Assembly: GCA_947625485.1 (NCBI GenBank)
Contig: CANQOP010000002.1
Coordinates: 62,001-126,000 of the forward strand
From: an uncultured Clostridia bacterium
GTDB lineage: Bacteria; Bacillota; Clostridia; Oscillospirales; Acutalibacteraceae
Direction of reading: 5' to 3'
DNA length: 64,000 nucleotides
Positions 36,213 to 43,392 of this stretch are shown one piece after another. The position numbers were made by a program, and so were the translations under genes. The notes beneath the pieces were generated by a model. It did not search any database and was not told where the DNA came from. It saw only the letters and a program-made list of their open reading frames with translations. Positions within the stretch are counted from its first letter, which is position 1, and every line of letters starts with the position of its first letter.

Positions 36213-36566
36213 TTATTTTGCAGCCTTTGCCTGTTCTACAAGAGCAGTAAAAGCGGCAGGGTCGGAAATAGCAATCTCGGATAACATCTTGCGGTTAAGT
36301 GTTACTCCTGCCTTCTTGAGTCCGTTCATAAATGTAGAATAGTTTACACCATTAGTTTTGCAGGCAGCAGAAATACGCGTAATCCAGAGACGACGGAAAT
36401 CTCTTTTCTTCTGTTTACGGCCGATATATGCATAGTTACCTGACTTCATAACGGCCTGTTTAGCCATTTTAAAATGTCTTGATTTAGAACCGAAATAGCC
36501 CTTAGCGGCTTTTAAAACCTTTTTTCTTCTCTTGCGAGTAGCCATCGCACCTTTAACTCGTGCCAT
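36213..36566 (-). CDS. rplT: 50S ribosomal protein L20
   Basis: Early assembly protein of the 50S subunit and, in other bacteria, the feedback regulator of this operon. The 117-residue sequence [18 protein letters not shown]...GYFGSKSR, the [10 protein letters not shown] box and the ending EQAKAAK are typical. Third gene of infC-rpmI-rplT. Confidence 0.98.
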   Translation of the reverse strand: MARVKGAMATRKRRKKVLKAAKGYFGSKSRHFKMAKQAVMKSGNYAYIGRKQKKRDFRRLWITRISAACKTNGVNYSTFMNGLKKAGVTLNRKMLSEIAISDPAAFTALVEQAKAAK

Positions 36567-36603
36567 TTTTAAATACCTCCGTTAATTCAATATCAAAGTA
36601 AGA

Positions 36604-36801
36604 TTATTTGTAAGGGATAAGTCTCTTGATCTGTGCCACGTTGGTCTTATCAGCACAAGTTGTCTGGCGGAGACCTCTTTTGCGTTTTCTTGTCTTTTTG
36701 TTAAGAATGTGGGATTTGTTAGCGTGCGCGCGAACAACCTTACCGTTCTTTGTGAGCTTAAAACGCTTTTTAGCTCCGCTGTGTGTCTTAATTTTTGGCA
36801 T
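36604..36801 (-). CDS. rpmI: 50S ribosomal protein L35
   Basis: 65-residue basic protein: [20 protein letters not shown] followed by [19 protein letters not shown], the standard L35 signature. Middle gene of the infC operon, with an AGGAGG-type ribosome binding site. Confidence 0.98.
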   Translation of the reverse strand: MPKIKTHSGAKKRFKLTKNGKVVRAHANKSHILNKKTRKRKRGLRQTTCADKTNVAQIKRLIPYK

Positions 36802-36824
36802 AATATTTATCCTCCTTAACTTTT

Positions 36825-37343
36825 TTACTTGTTTGGTTTAGGTGCAAGAAACATAAGCATATTGCGGCCTTCGAGCTTTGCAGGTTTGGAAATTACAGCA
36901 TACTCCGCACATTCGTCGGAAAAACGCTTCATAATATCGTAACCGAACTCAGAATGACCCATCTCACGTCCGCGGAAACGGATAGATACTTTTACCTTAT
37001 CGCCGTGCTTAATGAACTTAATAGCGTTATTAAGCTTGGTGTTAAAGTCGTGAGTGTCGATATTAAGGGAAAGACGAACTTCCTTTGTGTCGACAATCTT
37101 CTGATTCTTGCGGGCTTCTTTTTCACGCTTAGCCTGCTCAAATCTGTATTTACCGTAATCCATAATTTTGCACACAGGCGGTTTAGCCTGCGGGGCAACC
37201 TTAACGAGATCAAGATCGTCCTTAGCCGCCAGATCAAGCGCCTCTTTAGCCGACATAATACCGAGCTGTTCACCACTCGCGCTTATTACGCGCAGTTCGC
37301 TGTCCCGGATATCGTCGTTGATCTGAATGTCTTGCTTACTGAT
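36825..37343 (-). CDS. infC: Translation initiation factor IF-3, AUC start codon
   Basis: Binds the 30S subunit and checks start-codon pairing. The product (172 residues) begins [18 protein letters not shown] after the initiator, and has the linker and C domain of IF-3 ([20 protein letters not shown]). The track extends 36 codons into the leader because it needs a conventional start. The in-frame codon at the family N-terminus is ATC (37343), seven bases behind a perfect GGAGGTG. IF-3 is known to use rare starts such as AUU so that it can repress its own translation. Leader, promoter and rpmI-rplT complete the operon. Confidence 0.95.
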   Translation of the reverse strand: MSKQDIQINDDIRDSELRVISASGEQLGIMSAKEALDLAAKDDLDLVKVAPQAKPPVCKIMDYGKYRFEQAKREKEARKNQKIVDTKEVRLSLNIDTHDFNTKLNNAIKFIKHGDKVKVSIRFRGREMGHSEFGYDIMKRFSDECAEYAVISKPAKLEGRNMLMFLAPKPNK

Positions 37344-37489
37344 AACAAAGCACCTCCATATAATTATGAAAATAAATGCGGACAGAAATCCGTCCGCATT
37401 ACAATACAAAATAACTAAAAAGCCTTGAGTATTGACCCGTGCAGACGACACCCCACAGGTGAAAGCATTTCTGCTTTACTTTATTTTAC
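37344..37489 (-). ncRNA. infC operon leader, candidate L20-type attenuator
   Basis: About 145 transcribed bases precede infC. On the minus strand I see three elements in order: a hairpin AAAGCA-gaaa-TGCTTT, a seven-base pairing ACCTGTG / CACGGGT around a GGGGTGTCGTCTG loop, and a strong terminator hairpin. Firmicutes are known to have an L20-binding leader that attenuates infC-rpmI-rplT. The match to that class is by position and architecture only. Confidence 0.6.
37370..37400 (-). terminator. Attenuator hairpin in the infC leader
   Basis: Minus strand: AATGCGGAC / GTCCGCATT, nine bp with an eight-base loop, followed by TATTTTC. It lies between the promoter and the infC ribosome binding site, so termination here would switch off the operon. 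Confidence 0.75.
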
Positions 37490-37495
37490 CAGTTG

Positions 37496-37524
37496 ATTAT
37501 ATACCGACAAAATAATTTTGTCAA
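37496..37524 (-). promoter_or_regulatory. Sigma-A promoter of infC-rpmI-rplT
   Basis: Minus strand: consensus TTGACA (37524-37519), exactly 17 bases, consensus TATAAT (37501-37496). Confidence 0.88.
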
Positions 37525-37528
37525 GTAT

Positions 37529-39307
37529 TTATTCTAAACATTTGTAAATTAATTCAGCTATTCTCTCGGTCGACCTACCGTCAAGGTCGTCAAAAAACAT
37601 ATTTCTGAACCGCTCAATCTTCTCAGTTTCAAAATCCTCGTTCTTTATAGCCTCAAGCAAAGCATAAAGAGATGTGCATATCTTACCGGGAATATAAAGC
37701 TTAAAATCGAAATAGAAGTCGCGGGACTTTATATATGACTGCAAATCATAAGCATAGAACAGCATAGGAATATTAAGAAGAGATGCCTCGAACACGAGCG
37801 ATGAATAGTCGCTTATAACAATATCCGAAACAAAGAGCAAATCGTTAATTTCCGTACTCTCCGAGAGGTCGATAACTCTATCGCTGAACTCCTCGGGGAT
37901 AGGATGCTTTTCCGTTATAAACGGGTGGTGCTTGATAATTACGGCATATTCCTCTCCGAGTGTTTCGCAGACCTCACGAACATCAAACAAATCCATAGGG
38001 TATCTTGCACTCGATTTAAGGTCGCCCCGAAATGTCGGAGCAAAAAGAATAATCTTTTTATCCTTTAAGTTAGGATAACTGTTGTAAAATTCTTTTGTGA
38101 CTTTCTCTCGGTACGCATCGTCAAAGAAAATATCCGTTCTTGCGATACCCGTCGGAACAATATTATCGGTTGCTATACCGAATCCCTCAGAATGGCACTT
38201 TTTACAATATTCGGAGCTTACCGTAACATAGTCATAATTACGGTGCATTCTTGTCGCCTGAGGAGAACCCTTCGGCTTACCTAGGCGAGAAAATCCGAAC
38301 GTCTTAAATGCTCCGCACGCGTGCCAGAGTTGGATAAGCTTAGTTTCGGGCTTAAGGTCGATTAAGTGTATCTGCGGCGTGTACTCGTCAAGAATAATTA
38401 CCTTACTTGTAGCGCACATCTCGGCAAATTCGTCAATATCCTTTCTGGTCATTTGCCTGAAAGTTTTTGTATTGAACATAAAATGTATGTCAAGGTTCTT
38501 ATCGTCCTTGATTTTATTGTACACAAACTCAAAATTTCCCGAAAGCTCCTCTCGGCGCGTTGAGAAAAATGTAATCTTGTTGGGCTGAACCTTGTGTCGT
38601 CTCTTATGTTTATATTTTTTACGAATAAGGTTCCTCTTATATCTCTCCATCGTAAAGCTTTCTTTGGATACCACAGACATACGATGGACGACATATGAGA
38701 CAAGTCGTATAAGTTTGTTTTCCGCCTGTATTTTATCCGGCATAGACGTATATCCGGTAAAAGTCAAAAGACCTTCCAACACAAATAGCGGTATTAAAAG
38801 CACAGAAAATACGCAGGCAAAAAATTTGAGAACACTGTTTAAAAGCTGAACAAAAGCCCTTTTTCTATTCTCGCCCGCAAGCTTCTCGGGTTTAGAGGTG
38901 ATAACATAGTGATTACCCCTAAACTTCAATTCAAAAAACTTCTCGTCCTGCTCAGCCTCAGACGGAGTAATATCCGCAGGAATCTTTTCCTCGTAAAAAT
39001 CCGCAAAGCTAAGGTTTAAATACATATTAAACGGAAGCGCGTCTCCTCTTGTTTTCCAAAAAACATAATCGAGACGGTAGGTATAAGTACCCGAAAACAG
39101 ACATCTTCCGTCAATATACGTCAAATCACGCGATTTTATAACGAGCGGAATACGTCTGTCTTCCCTGCCGTTTTCAAAATACAGTATAACCTTTGGTGTG
39201 GAAAAAAATTTGGGATTAATTGAAGAATCAATAAATTCGCCTGAAATACTGATCGTCATTTTTTGCTTTTCCACTACAATACTGTTCACATTTATACTAT
39301 ATTGCAA
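37529..39307 (-). CDS. CDP-glycerol/ribitol phosphotransferase-like (TagF/TarL family)
   Basis: A 592-residue protein. The N-terminal part (about 1-150) is a beta-rich accessory domain, followed by a hydrophobic segment (about 160-190, CVFSVLLIPLFVLEGLL). The C-terminal half has TagF-type glycerophosphotransferase features: LIQLWHACGAFKTFG, YVTVSSEY, PTGIARTD, ILFAPTFRG, VIIKHHPF and VISDYSSLVFEASLL. Such enzymes polymerise polyol phosphate from a CDP-polyol during wall-polymer synthesis. The polyol is probably the one made by the three genes upstream. TTG start with GGGGG seven bases before it. Last gene of the four-gene cluster. Confidence 0.85.
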   Translation of the reverse strand: MQYSINVNSIVVEKQKMTISISGEFIDSSINPKFFSTPKVILYFENGREDRRIPLVIKSRDLTYIDGRCLFSGTYTYRLDYVFWKTRGDALPFNMYLNLSFADFYEEKIPADITPSEAEQDEKFFELKFRGNHYVITSKPEKLAGENRKRAFVQLLNSVLKFFACVFSVLLIPLFVLEGLLTFTGYTSMPDKIQAENKLIRLVSYVVHRMSVVSKESFTMERYKRNLIRKKYKHKRRHKVQPNKITFFSTRREELSGNFEFVYNKIKDDKNLDIHFMFNTKTFRQMTRKDIDEFAEMCATSKVIILDEYTPQIHLIDLKPETKLIQLWHACGAFKTFGFSRLGKPKGSPQATRMHRNYDYVTVSSEYCKKCHSEGFGIATDNIVPTGIARTDIFFDDAYREKVTKEFYNSYPNLKDKKIILFAPTFRGDLKSSARYPMDLFDVREVCETLGEEYAVIIKHHPFITEKHPIPEEFSDRVIDLSESTEINDLLFVSDIVISDYSSLVFEASLLNIPMLFYAYDLQSYIKSRDFYFDFKLYIPGKICTSLYALLEAIKNEDFETEKIERFRNMFFDDLDGRSTERIAELIYKCLE

Positions 39308-39320
39308 TCCTTATCCCCCA

Positions 39321-39986
39321 CTATTTAACTAAGGTATAAAATCTTTCTACGGCTTCTTCAAGCGGATAATCTCTGCCGTAAACAGAAGATGAGCCTGCAA
39401 CAAAAATATCGGCGCCTCTTTCACGCATTTCACCGCAGTGATCCCAACTGACGTGACCGTCAACCTCAATTTTAATATCCATACAGGATTCATCAATTAT
39501 TTTTTTCAGCTTTGAAAGTCTTTCCATACTGTTCGGAGCCATAGGCTGACCCGCAAAACCGGGATAAACAGTCATAAGAAGAACGGCGTCTACCTCTGAA
39601 AGGTATTCTTTAACAGTATCAACAGGTGTGTCGGGACTTATTGCAATACAGGGATTAGCTCCTCTTTCTCTGATATTTTTTAAAACCAAGTGTGTATCAT
39701 CACAAGCCTCGTAATGAACTGACACCATATCGCCATCGTCGATCTCCATAGCGTCAAAATACTGCTGAGGTTCAAACGCCATGATATGAATATCTCGCCT
39801 GATATTTTTCATCGGCTTTTTAAAATTCCTTATCATATTGGTATCGAATGTTATATTGGGCACAAATTTGTTGTCCATAAAATCTATGTGCAGATATTCG
39901 ACTCCGAGCTTGTCGAGTTTTTCAATTTCGTCCGCAAGGTGCAGCAAATCGGCACACATTACGGAAGGTGATAATAAACCCCTCAT
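39321..39986 (-). CDS. Divergent ribulose-phosphate 3-epimerase family protein
   Basis: A 221-residue TIM barrel of the RPE family. The frame is kept (LSPSVMCADL, HIDFMDNKFVPNITF, MTVYPGF.GQ, EVDGH), including the His/Asp metal ligands. Usually invariant positions differ: NPGFGGQ is YPGFAGQ, VDGGI is VDGHV, and VAGSAIF is VAGSSSVY. It is therefore probably a pathway-specific paralogue rather than the housekeeping enzyme. Placed between a polyol dehydrogenase and a TagF-like polymerase, it may interconvert ribulose- and xylulose-5-phosphate for polyol synthesis; that substrate is inference. Confidence 0.82.
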   Translation of the reverse strand: MRGLLSPSVMCADLLHLADEIEKLDKLGVEYLHIDFMDNKFVPNITFDTNMIRNFKKPMKNIRRDIHIMAFEPQQYFDAMEIDDGDMVSVHYEACDDTHLVLKNIRERGANPCIAISPDTPVDTVKEYLSEVDAVLLMTVYPGFAGQPMAPNSMERLSKLKKIIDESCMDIKIEVDGHVSWDHCGEMRERGADIFVAGSSSVYGRDYPLEEAVERFYTLVK

Positions 39987-39997
39987 AGTTACCTCAA

Positions 39998-41050
39998 TCA
40001 GTCGTTTACGACCATTACCTTACTGTAAAATTCCGTGTTATTTTTCATTATTTCAAGACCCTCGTCCATATTTTCAAGGGTAAATTTATGAGTGATAAGC
40101 GGAGCAACCTTAACAGCGCCCGACGCCATAGCGTCAACAACAATGCTCCAGTCGCTCTTCGGAGTGTTGTCATAGCGGGAATTCCATGTTCCGTATACAG
40201 AAAGCTGTTTCCTTAGAATCTGCCAGTAGGTGTTCTGGGGGAAAGTAAAATCTCCGTGGGGATTGCCTACAAACACAACCTTACCGCCCGACGCGCAACT
40301 GTCAAGACAGTTTCCTGCTGTCACAGCAATACCGACAGCTTCAATTGCGACATCTGCGCCGTTTCCTCCTGTCTGCTCCATAACCCATTTTACAGGATCG
40401 CCTTTTGAGGCGTTAAAATAATCGTGAAACCCTAAGTTTTCGATAAATTCATAATTATTAAGGTCAGTACCCACGAGAAGCACCTTTTTAGCGCCCCACG
40501 CTCTCGCCCACTGAGCTATAAGCATACCGATAGTACCGGGACCGTATATAACAACTGTATCGCCGATTTCTATATTTGCGCGTCTTAACGCGTGAAGGGC
40601 AACCGCCGTAGGCTCTGCCATAGCGGCCTCCTCATAGGACACATTATCGGCAATAGGTACGAGATTCCATACCGGAACTCTTACATATTCTGCAAACGCG
40701 CCGTCCGAACGTGAGCCGAGATAATCGTAGCTCTTGCAGGTCTCAAACACACCCTTATTACAGCTTGTGCATTTTCTGCAGGGAATCAGTGGGAAAACCG
40801 CCGCACGCGTACCGATAAGACGCTCGTTTTCCTTGTTTGCAGCAGCAACTACCTTACCTGAAAATTCGTGACCGGGAATAGTTGGAAAATGGTATGTTCC
40901 GTTTACAAAAATCCTTGGTATATCCGAGCCGCAGATACCGCACGCCTTCACCTCAAGAAGAACTTCGTCGTCTTTAAGCTCCGGTATCGGATAATCTTCA
41001 TATTTTAAATCGCCCACCGCGTGTAAAACGCGTGCTTTCATTGTATTCAC
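39998..41050 (-). CDS. Zinc-type polyol(-phosphate) dehydrogenase, GatD-like
   Basis: A 350-residue medium-chain dehydrogenase. The catalytic zinc site is CGICGSDIPRIF and PGHEFSG; the structural zinc loop is CRKCTSCNKGVFETC. NAD(P) binding is shown by GPGTIGMLIAQ. The stretches GSDIPRIFVNG and GSRSDGAFAEYV closely resemble galactitol-1-phosphate dehydrogenases. Beside a TarI-like cytidylyltransferase it would reduce a ketose-phosphate to a polyol-phosphate, the job TarJ does for ribitol, though it is not close to TarJ by motif. GTG start with GGAGG seven bases upstream. Confidence 0.85.
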   Translation of the reverse strand: MNTMKARVLHAVGDLKYEDYPIPELKDDEVLLEVKACGICGSDIPRIFVNGTYHFPTIPGHEFSGKVVAAANKENERLIGTRAAVFPLIPCRKCTSCNKGVFETCKSYDYLGSRSDGAFAEYVRVPVWNLVPIADNVSYEEAAMAEPTAVALHALRRANIEIGDTVVIYGPGTIGMLIAQWARAWGAKKVLLVGTDLNNYEFIENLGFHDYFNASKGDPVKWVMEQTGGNGADVAIEAVGIAVTAGNCLDSCASGGKVVFVGNPHGDFTFPQNTYWQILRKQLSVYGTWNSRYDNTPKSDWSIVVDAMASGAVKVAPLITHKFTLENMDEGLEIMKNNTEFYSKVMVVND

Positions 41051-41064
41051 AATAAAACCTCCAG

Positions 41065-41757
41065 TCAGTCGCTTTCGACTATCGTCTTAAACGTATCTAA
41101 ATCCTCTATTGTTGTAATTTTAAAATTTCTTTCACTGCCCTCGACAAGTCTGATTTTCATACCGTGGCGGTATGCAATTTCACTGCTTCCTGCGGTATTG
41201 GCAATTTCCTCGTCAGAGGCAGAGTTATGTATATCAAGATATTTTCTGAAATCAAAGCTTTCGGGAGCTTGTCCTGCAAAAAGCTCTGAACGTTTTAAAA
41301 GTTTTTCTATATTTCTTCCGTTTGAACTCTGATAAATAGTATCCTTAACGGATATAACCGGCATAGCTCCGTCGTCCTCCGAAGCGCCGACAATACAATC
41401 GACAATAATTTTGTCGGACACCAAAGGGCGGGCCGCATCGTGAATTATACAAACCTTTGTATCAGGTGCGTTTTCTTCAGCACAGAGCAAACCGTTATAG
41501 ATAGAATGCTGTCGTGTTCTTCCCGAAGGAGCGTAACCGCAAACCTTGTCAATACCGTACTTCCCTACGTTTTCCTCAACATATGACTTCCATTCATCAC
41601 TAACAACAATAACTATCTTATCAATGTTCTTATGCTTTTGGAAGATTTCAAGGCAGTACACAATAATCGGTTTTTCATTAACAACAAGGTACTGCTTCGG
41701 GCGGTCTACACCCATACGAGAGCCTACTCCGCCTGCAAGGATAACAGCAGTATTCAT
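41065..41757 (-). CDS. IspD/TarI-like cytidylyltransferase
   Basis: A nucleotidyltransferase of the IspD/TarI family: AVILAGGVGSRMGVDRPKQYL (CTP site), SGRTRQHSIYNGL, HDAARPLV and VKDTI. IspD makes CDP-methylerythritol; TarI makes CDP-ribitol. Clustering with a polyol dehydrogenase and a TagF-like polymerase points to a CDP-polyol role, but an IspD function cannot be excluded from sequence. ATG 41757, five bases after GGAGG, replaces the track's GTG, which overlaps it. First gene of the cluster, behind two tandem promoters. Confidence 0.85.
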   Translation of the reverse strand: MNTAVILAGGVGSRMGVDRPKQYLVVNEKPIIVYCLEIFQKHKNIDKIVIVVSDEWKSYVEENVGKYGIDKVCGYAPSGRTRQHSIYNGLLCAEENAPDTKVCIIHDAARPLVSDKIIVDCIVGASEDDGAMPVISVKDTIYQSSNGRNIEKLLKRSELFAGQAPESFDFRKYLDIHNSASDEEIANTAGSSEIAYRHGMKIRLVEGSERNFKITTIEDLDTFKTIVESD

Positions 41758-41788
41758 ACGCACCTCCGTGAATATTGAATATCAATGT

Positions 41789-41817
41789 ATTTTAACATAA
41801 CTATAGCGTAAAGTCAA
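41789..41817 (-). promoter_or_regulatory. Proximal promoter of the polyol-phosphate cluster
   Basis: Minus strand: TTGACT (41817-41812), 17 bases, TAAAAT (41794-41789), about 30 bases before the cytidylyltransferase ATG. Confidence 0.65.
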
Positions 41818-41863
41818 TTTGGGACACACTTCCTCTTTATTATTTACGCAAATTTTCATAATA

Positions 41864-41892
41864 AGTATAAACTTTAATATTAATACTGTCAA
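41864..41892 (-). promoter_or_regulatory. Distal promoter of the polyol-phosphate cluster
   Basis: Minus strand: consensus TTGACA (41892-41887), 17 bases, TATACT (41869-41864). Together with the proximal promoter this makes a tandem pair. Confidence 0.65.
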
Positions 41893-41935
41893 TTTTTGTA
41901 AAAAGACTGTAATATTTTTAAATATGTGCTTAAAG

Positions 41936-41964
41936 TTGCATTGACACTTACTTTATGATAAAAT
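41936..41964 (+). promoter_or_regulatory. Promoter of the CPBP protease-tadA pair
   Basis: TTGCAT (41936), 17 bases, TAAAAT (41959-41964) with an upstream TG (extended -10). It is divergent from the polyol cluster promoters. Confidence 0.6.
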
Positions 41965-41982
41965 TTAACAGGAAGTGATTTG

Positions 41983-42909
41983 ATGAATTTAACTGAGAAA
42001 AAAAATCTAAGAAGAACCTGCAGCGGTATTGGATTTGCGGTGTTTGCAGCTGCGGCTCTGCTCTATATAACATCCATTTTTATGAGCATAATCTCAAATG
42101 CTTTTAATATGAATCCGCTTAGTGCTACGCTTGAGCCTATAATAAGCTCTACCGCTTCTATTGTAAGCATATTTATAGTAGGAATGTTATACTGCAAATT
42201 ATCCTCATCAGATATGACAAAGCTCGTGCCAGTCTCACGTGTGCGTATGGGACTTCTGGTTCCTCTAATTCTTATAATTCTTACTGTCTCGTTTGTTTCG
42301 AGCTATATGACAGATATTTTGCTTAACAATCTATCATTTATAGGTATAACCGACAAGTCCTCATTAAATAGCGATTTCAGTAACGGCTACATTTTTATAC
42401 TGCAAATAATAAGCGTTACAATTGTTCCTCCTCTCGTAGAAGAATTTTTATTCAGAGGCATTATATTACATAAACTGCTTCCTTACGGCAGTACATTCGC
42501 AATTTTTGTTTCGTCAATACTCTTTGCACTGCTCCACGGAAACATCATTCAGATACCGTTTGCGTTTTTAGGCGCGCTTGCGATGGCATTCAGTGTGGTA
42601 AAGACCCATTCCCTCCTGCCGTCAATTATTGCTCATTTCTTCATAAACCTGGTAAGCGTATTATTAGACACAGCAGACTATTACGGGGTATCCTCAGGTA
42701 TTCAAAATACTTTTTACTTTATACTGCTTTTTGTTATCGTTCTGGGCGGTATTATGTCAGCCTTCTTTTTAAGCGAAAGAAAAGATTTTTTCAATATAAA
42801 GTCAAATGAATATAAATTCAAAGAGTGTATGGGAGCGTGTTTCAGCTCGGTGGGAATAATATTTTCAGGCATATCTTTGATTTTATTGACTGTAGTAAAC
42901 ACATTATGA
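41983..42909 (+). CDS. CPBP-family intramembrane metalloprotease
   Basis: A polytopic membrane protein of 308 residues, about eight hydrophobic segments. Motif 1 of the CPBP/Rce1-like family is VEEFLFRG (EExxxR); later motif histidines are in LLHGN and IIAHFFINL. Members include prenyl-protein proteases and bacteriocin-immunity proteins; no bacteriocin genes lie nearby, so the substrate is unknown. Start is ATG 41983 (GGAAGTGA upstream), one codon after the track's TTG. The stop overlaps tadA as ATGA. Confidence 0.85.
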   Translation: MNLTEKKNLRRTCSGIGFAVFAAAALLYITSIFMSIISNAFNMNPLSATLEPIISSTASIVSIFIVGMLYCKLSSSDMTKLVPVSRVRMGLLVPLILIILTVSFVSSYMTDILLNNLSFIGITDKSSLNSDFSNGYIFILQIISVTIVPPLVEEFLFRGIILHKLLPYGSTFAIFVSSILFALLHGNIIQIPFAFLGALAMAFSVVKTHSLLPSIIAHFFINLVSVLLDTADYYGVSSGIQNTFYFILLFVIVLGGIMSAFFLSERKDFFNIKSNEYKFKECMGACFSSVGIIFSGISLILLTVVNTL

Positions 42910-43358
42910 ATGAAAAATTTATGAGACTTGCCCTTGAGCAAGCTGAGATTGCTTACAACCTAAAAGAAGTGCCTATCGGGGCTGTAGTTGTGAAAAACGG
43001 CGAGGTCGTTTCCGCTGCGTACAACAGACGCGAAACAGGAAAAAACGCTCTTTATCACGCAGAAACCGAAGCGATATACAAGGCATGTAAAAATTTGGGC
43101 GGCTGGAGATTATGGGAGTGCGAGCTGTATGTTACCCTAGAGCCGTGCCCAATGTGTGCGGGTGCGATAGTAAATGCGAGGATTCCGAAAGTTTATTTCG
43201 GAGCATATGATAAAAAAAACGGAGCGTGCAGTTCAAACTTAAATTTATTTAATATGCTAAATAATTTCCGTCCCGAATTTTCGGGAGGAATACTGGAAGA
43301 AGAATGCAGTGAATTAATTAAAAAATTTTTTAAAGAAATGCGTAATGCCGGCAAGTAA
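42906..43358 (+). CDS. tadA: tRNA adenosine(34) deaminase
   Basis: Deaminates A34 to inosine in tRNA-Arg(ACG). The zinc site is YHAETEAI (His, catalytic Glu) and EPCPMCAGAI (two Cys). The true start is ATG 42906, overlapping the preceding stop (ATGA); the track's form adds 27 residues read from within the protease gene. 150 residues. The last two codons and the stop lie inside the terminator hairpin. Confidence 0.95.
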   Translation: MNEKFMRLALEQAEIAYNLKEVPIGAVVVKNGEVVSAAYNRRETGKNALYHAETEAIYKACKNLGGWRLWECELYVTLEPCPMCAGAIVNARIPKVYFGAYDKKNGACSSNLNLFNMLNNFRPEFSGGILEEECSELIKKFFKEMRNAGK

Positions 43359-43376
43359 CAGCTTGCCGGCATTTTT
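43344..43376 (+). terminator. tadA terminator
   Basis: Perfect 12-bp stem AATGCCGGCAAG / CTTGCCGGCATT with loop TAACAG, then TTTTG. The loop contains the tadA stop codon. It also lies after the convergent cca stop. Confidence 0.85.
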
Positions 43377-43392
43377 GATTTAACACCCGTAT

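Noticed and set aside
37344-37451. N-terminal extension of infC in the ORF track
   Set aside because: It reads through the leader hairpins and lacks similarity to IF-3; the family N-terminus begins after ATC 37343.
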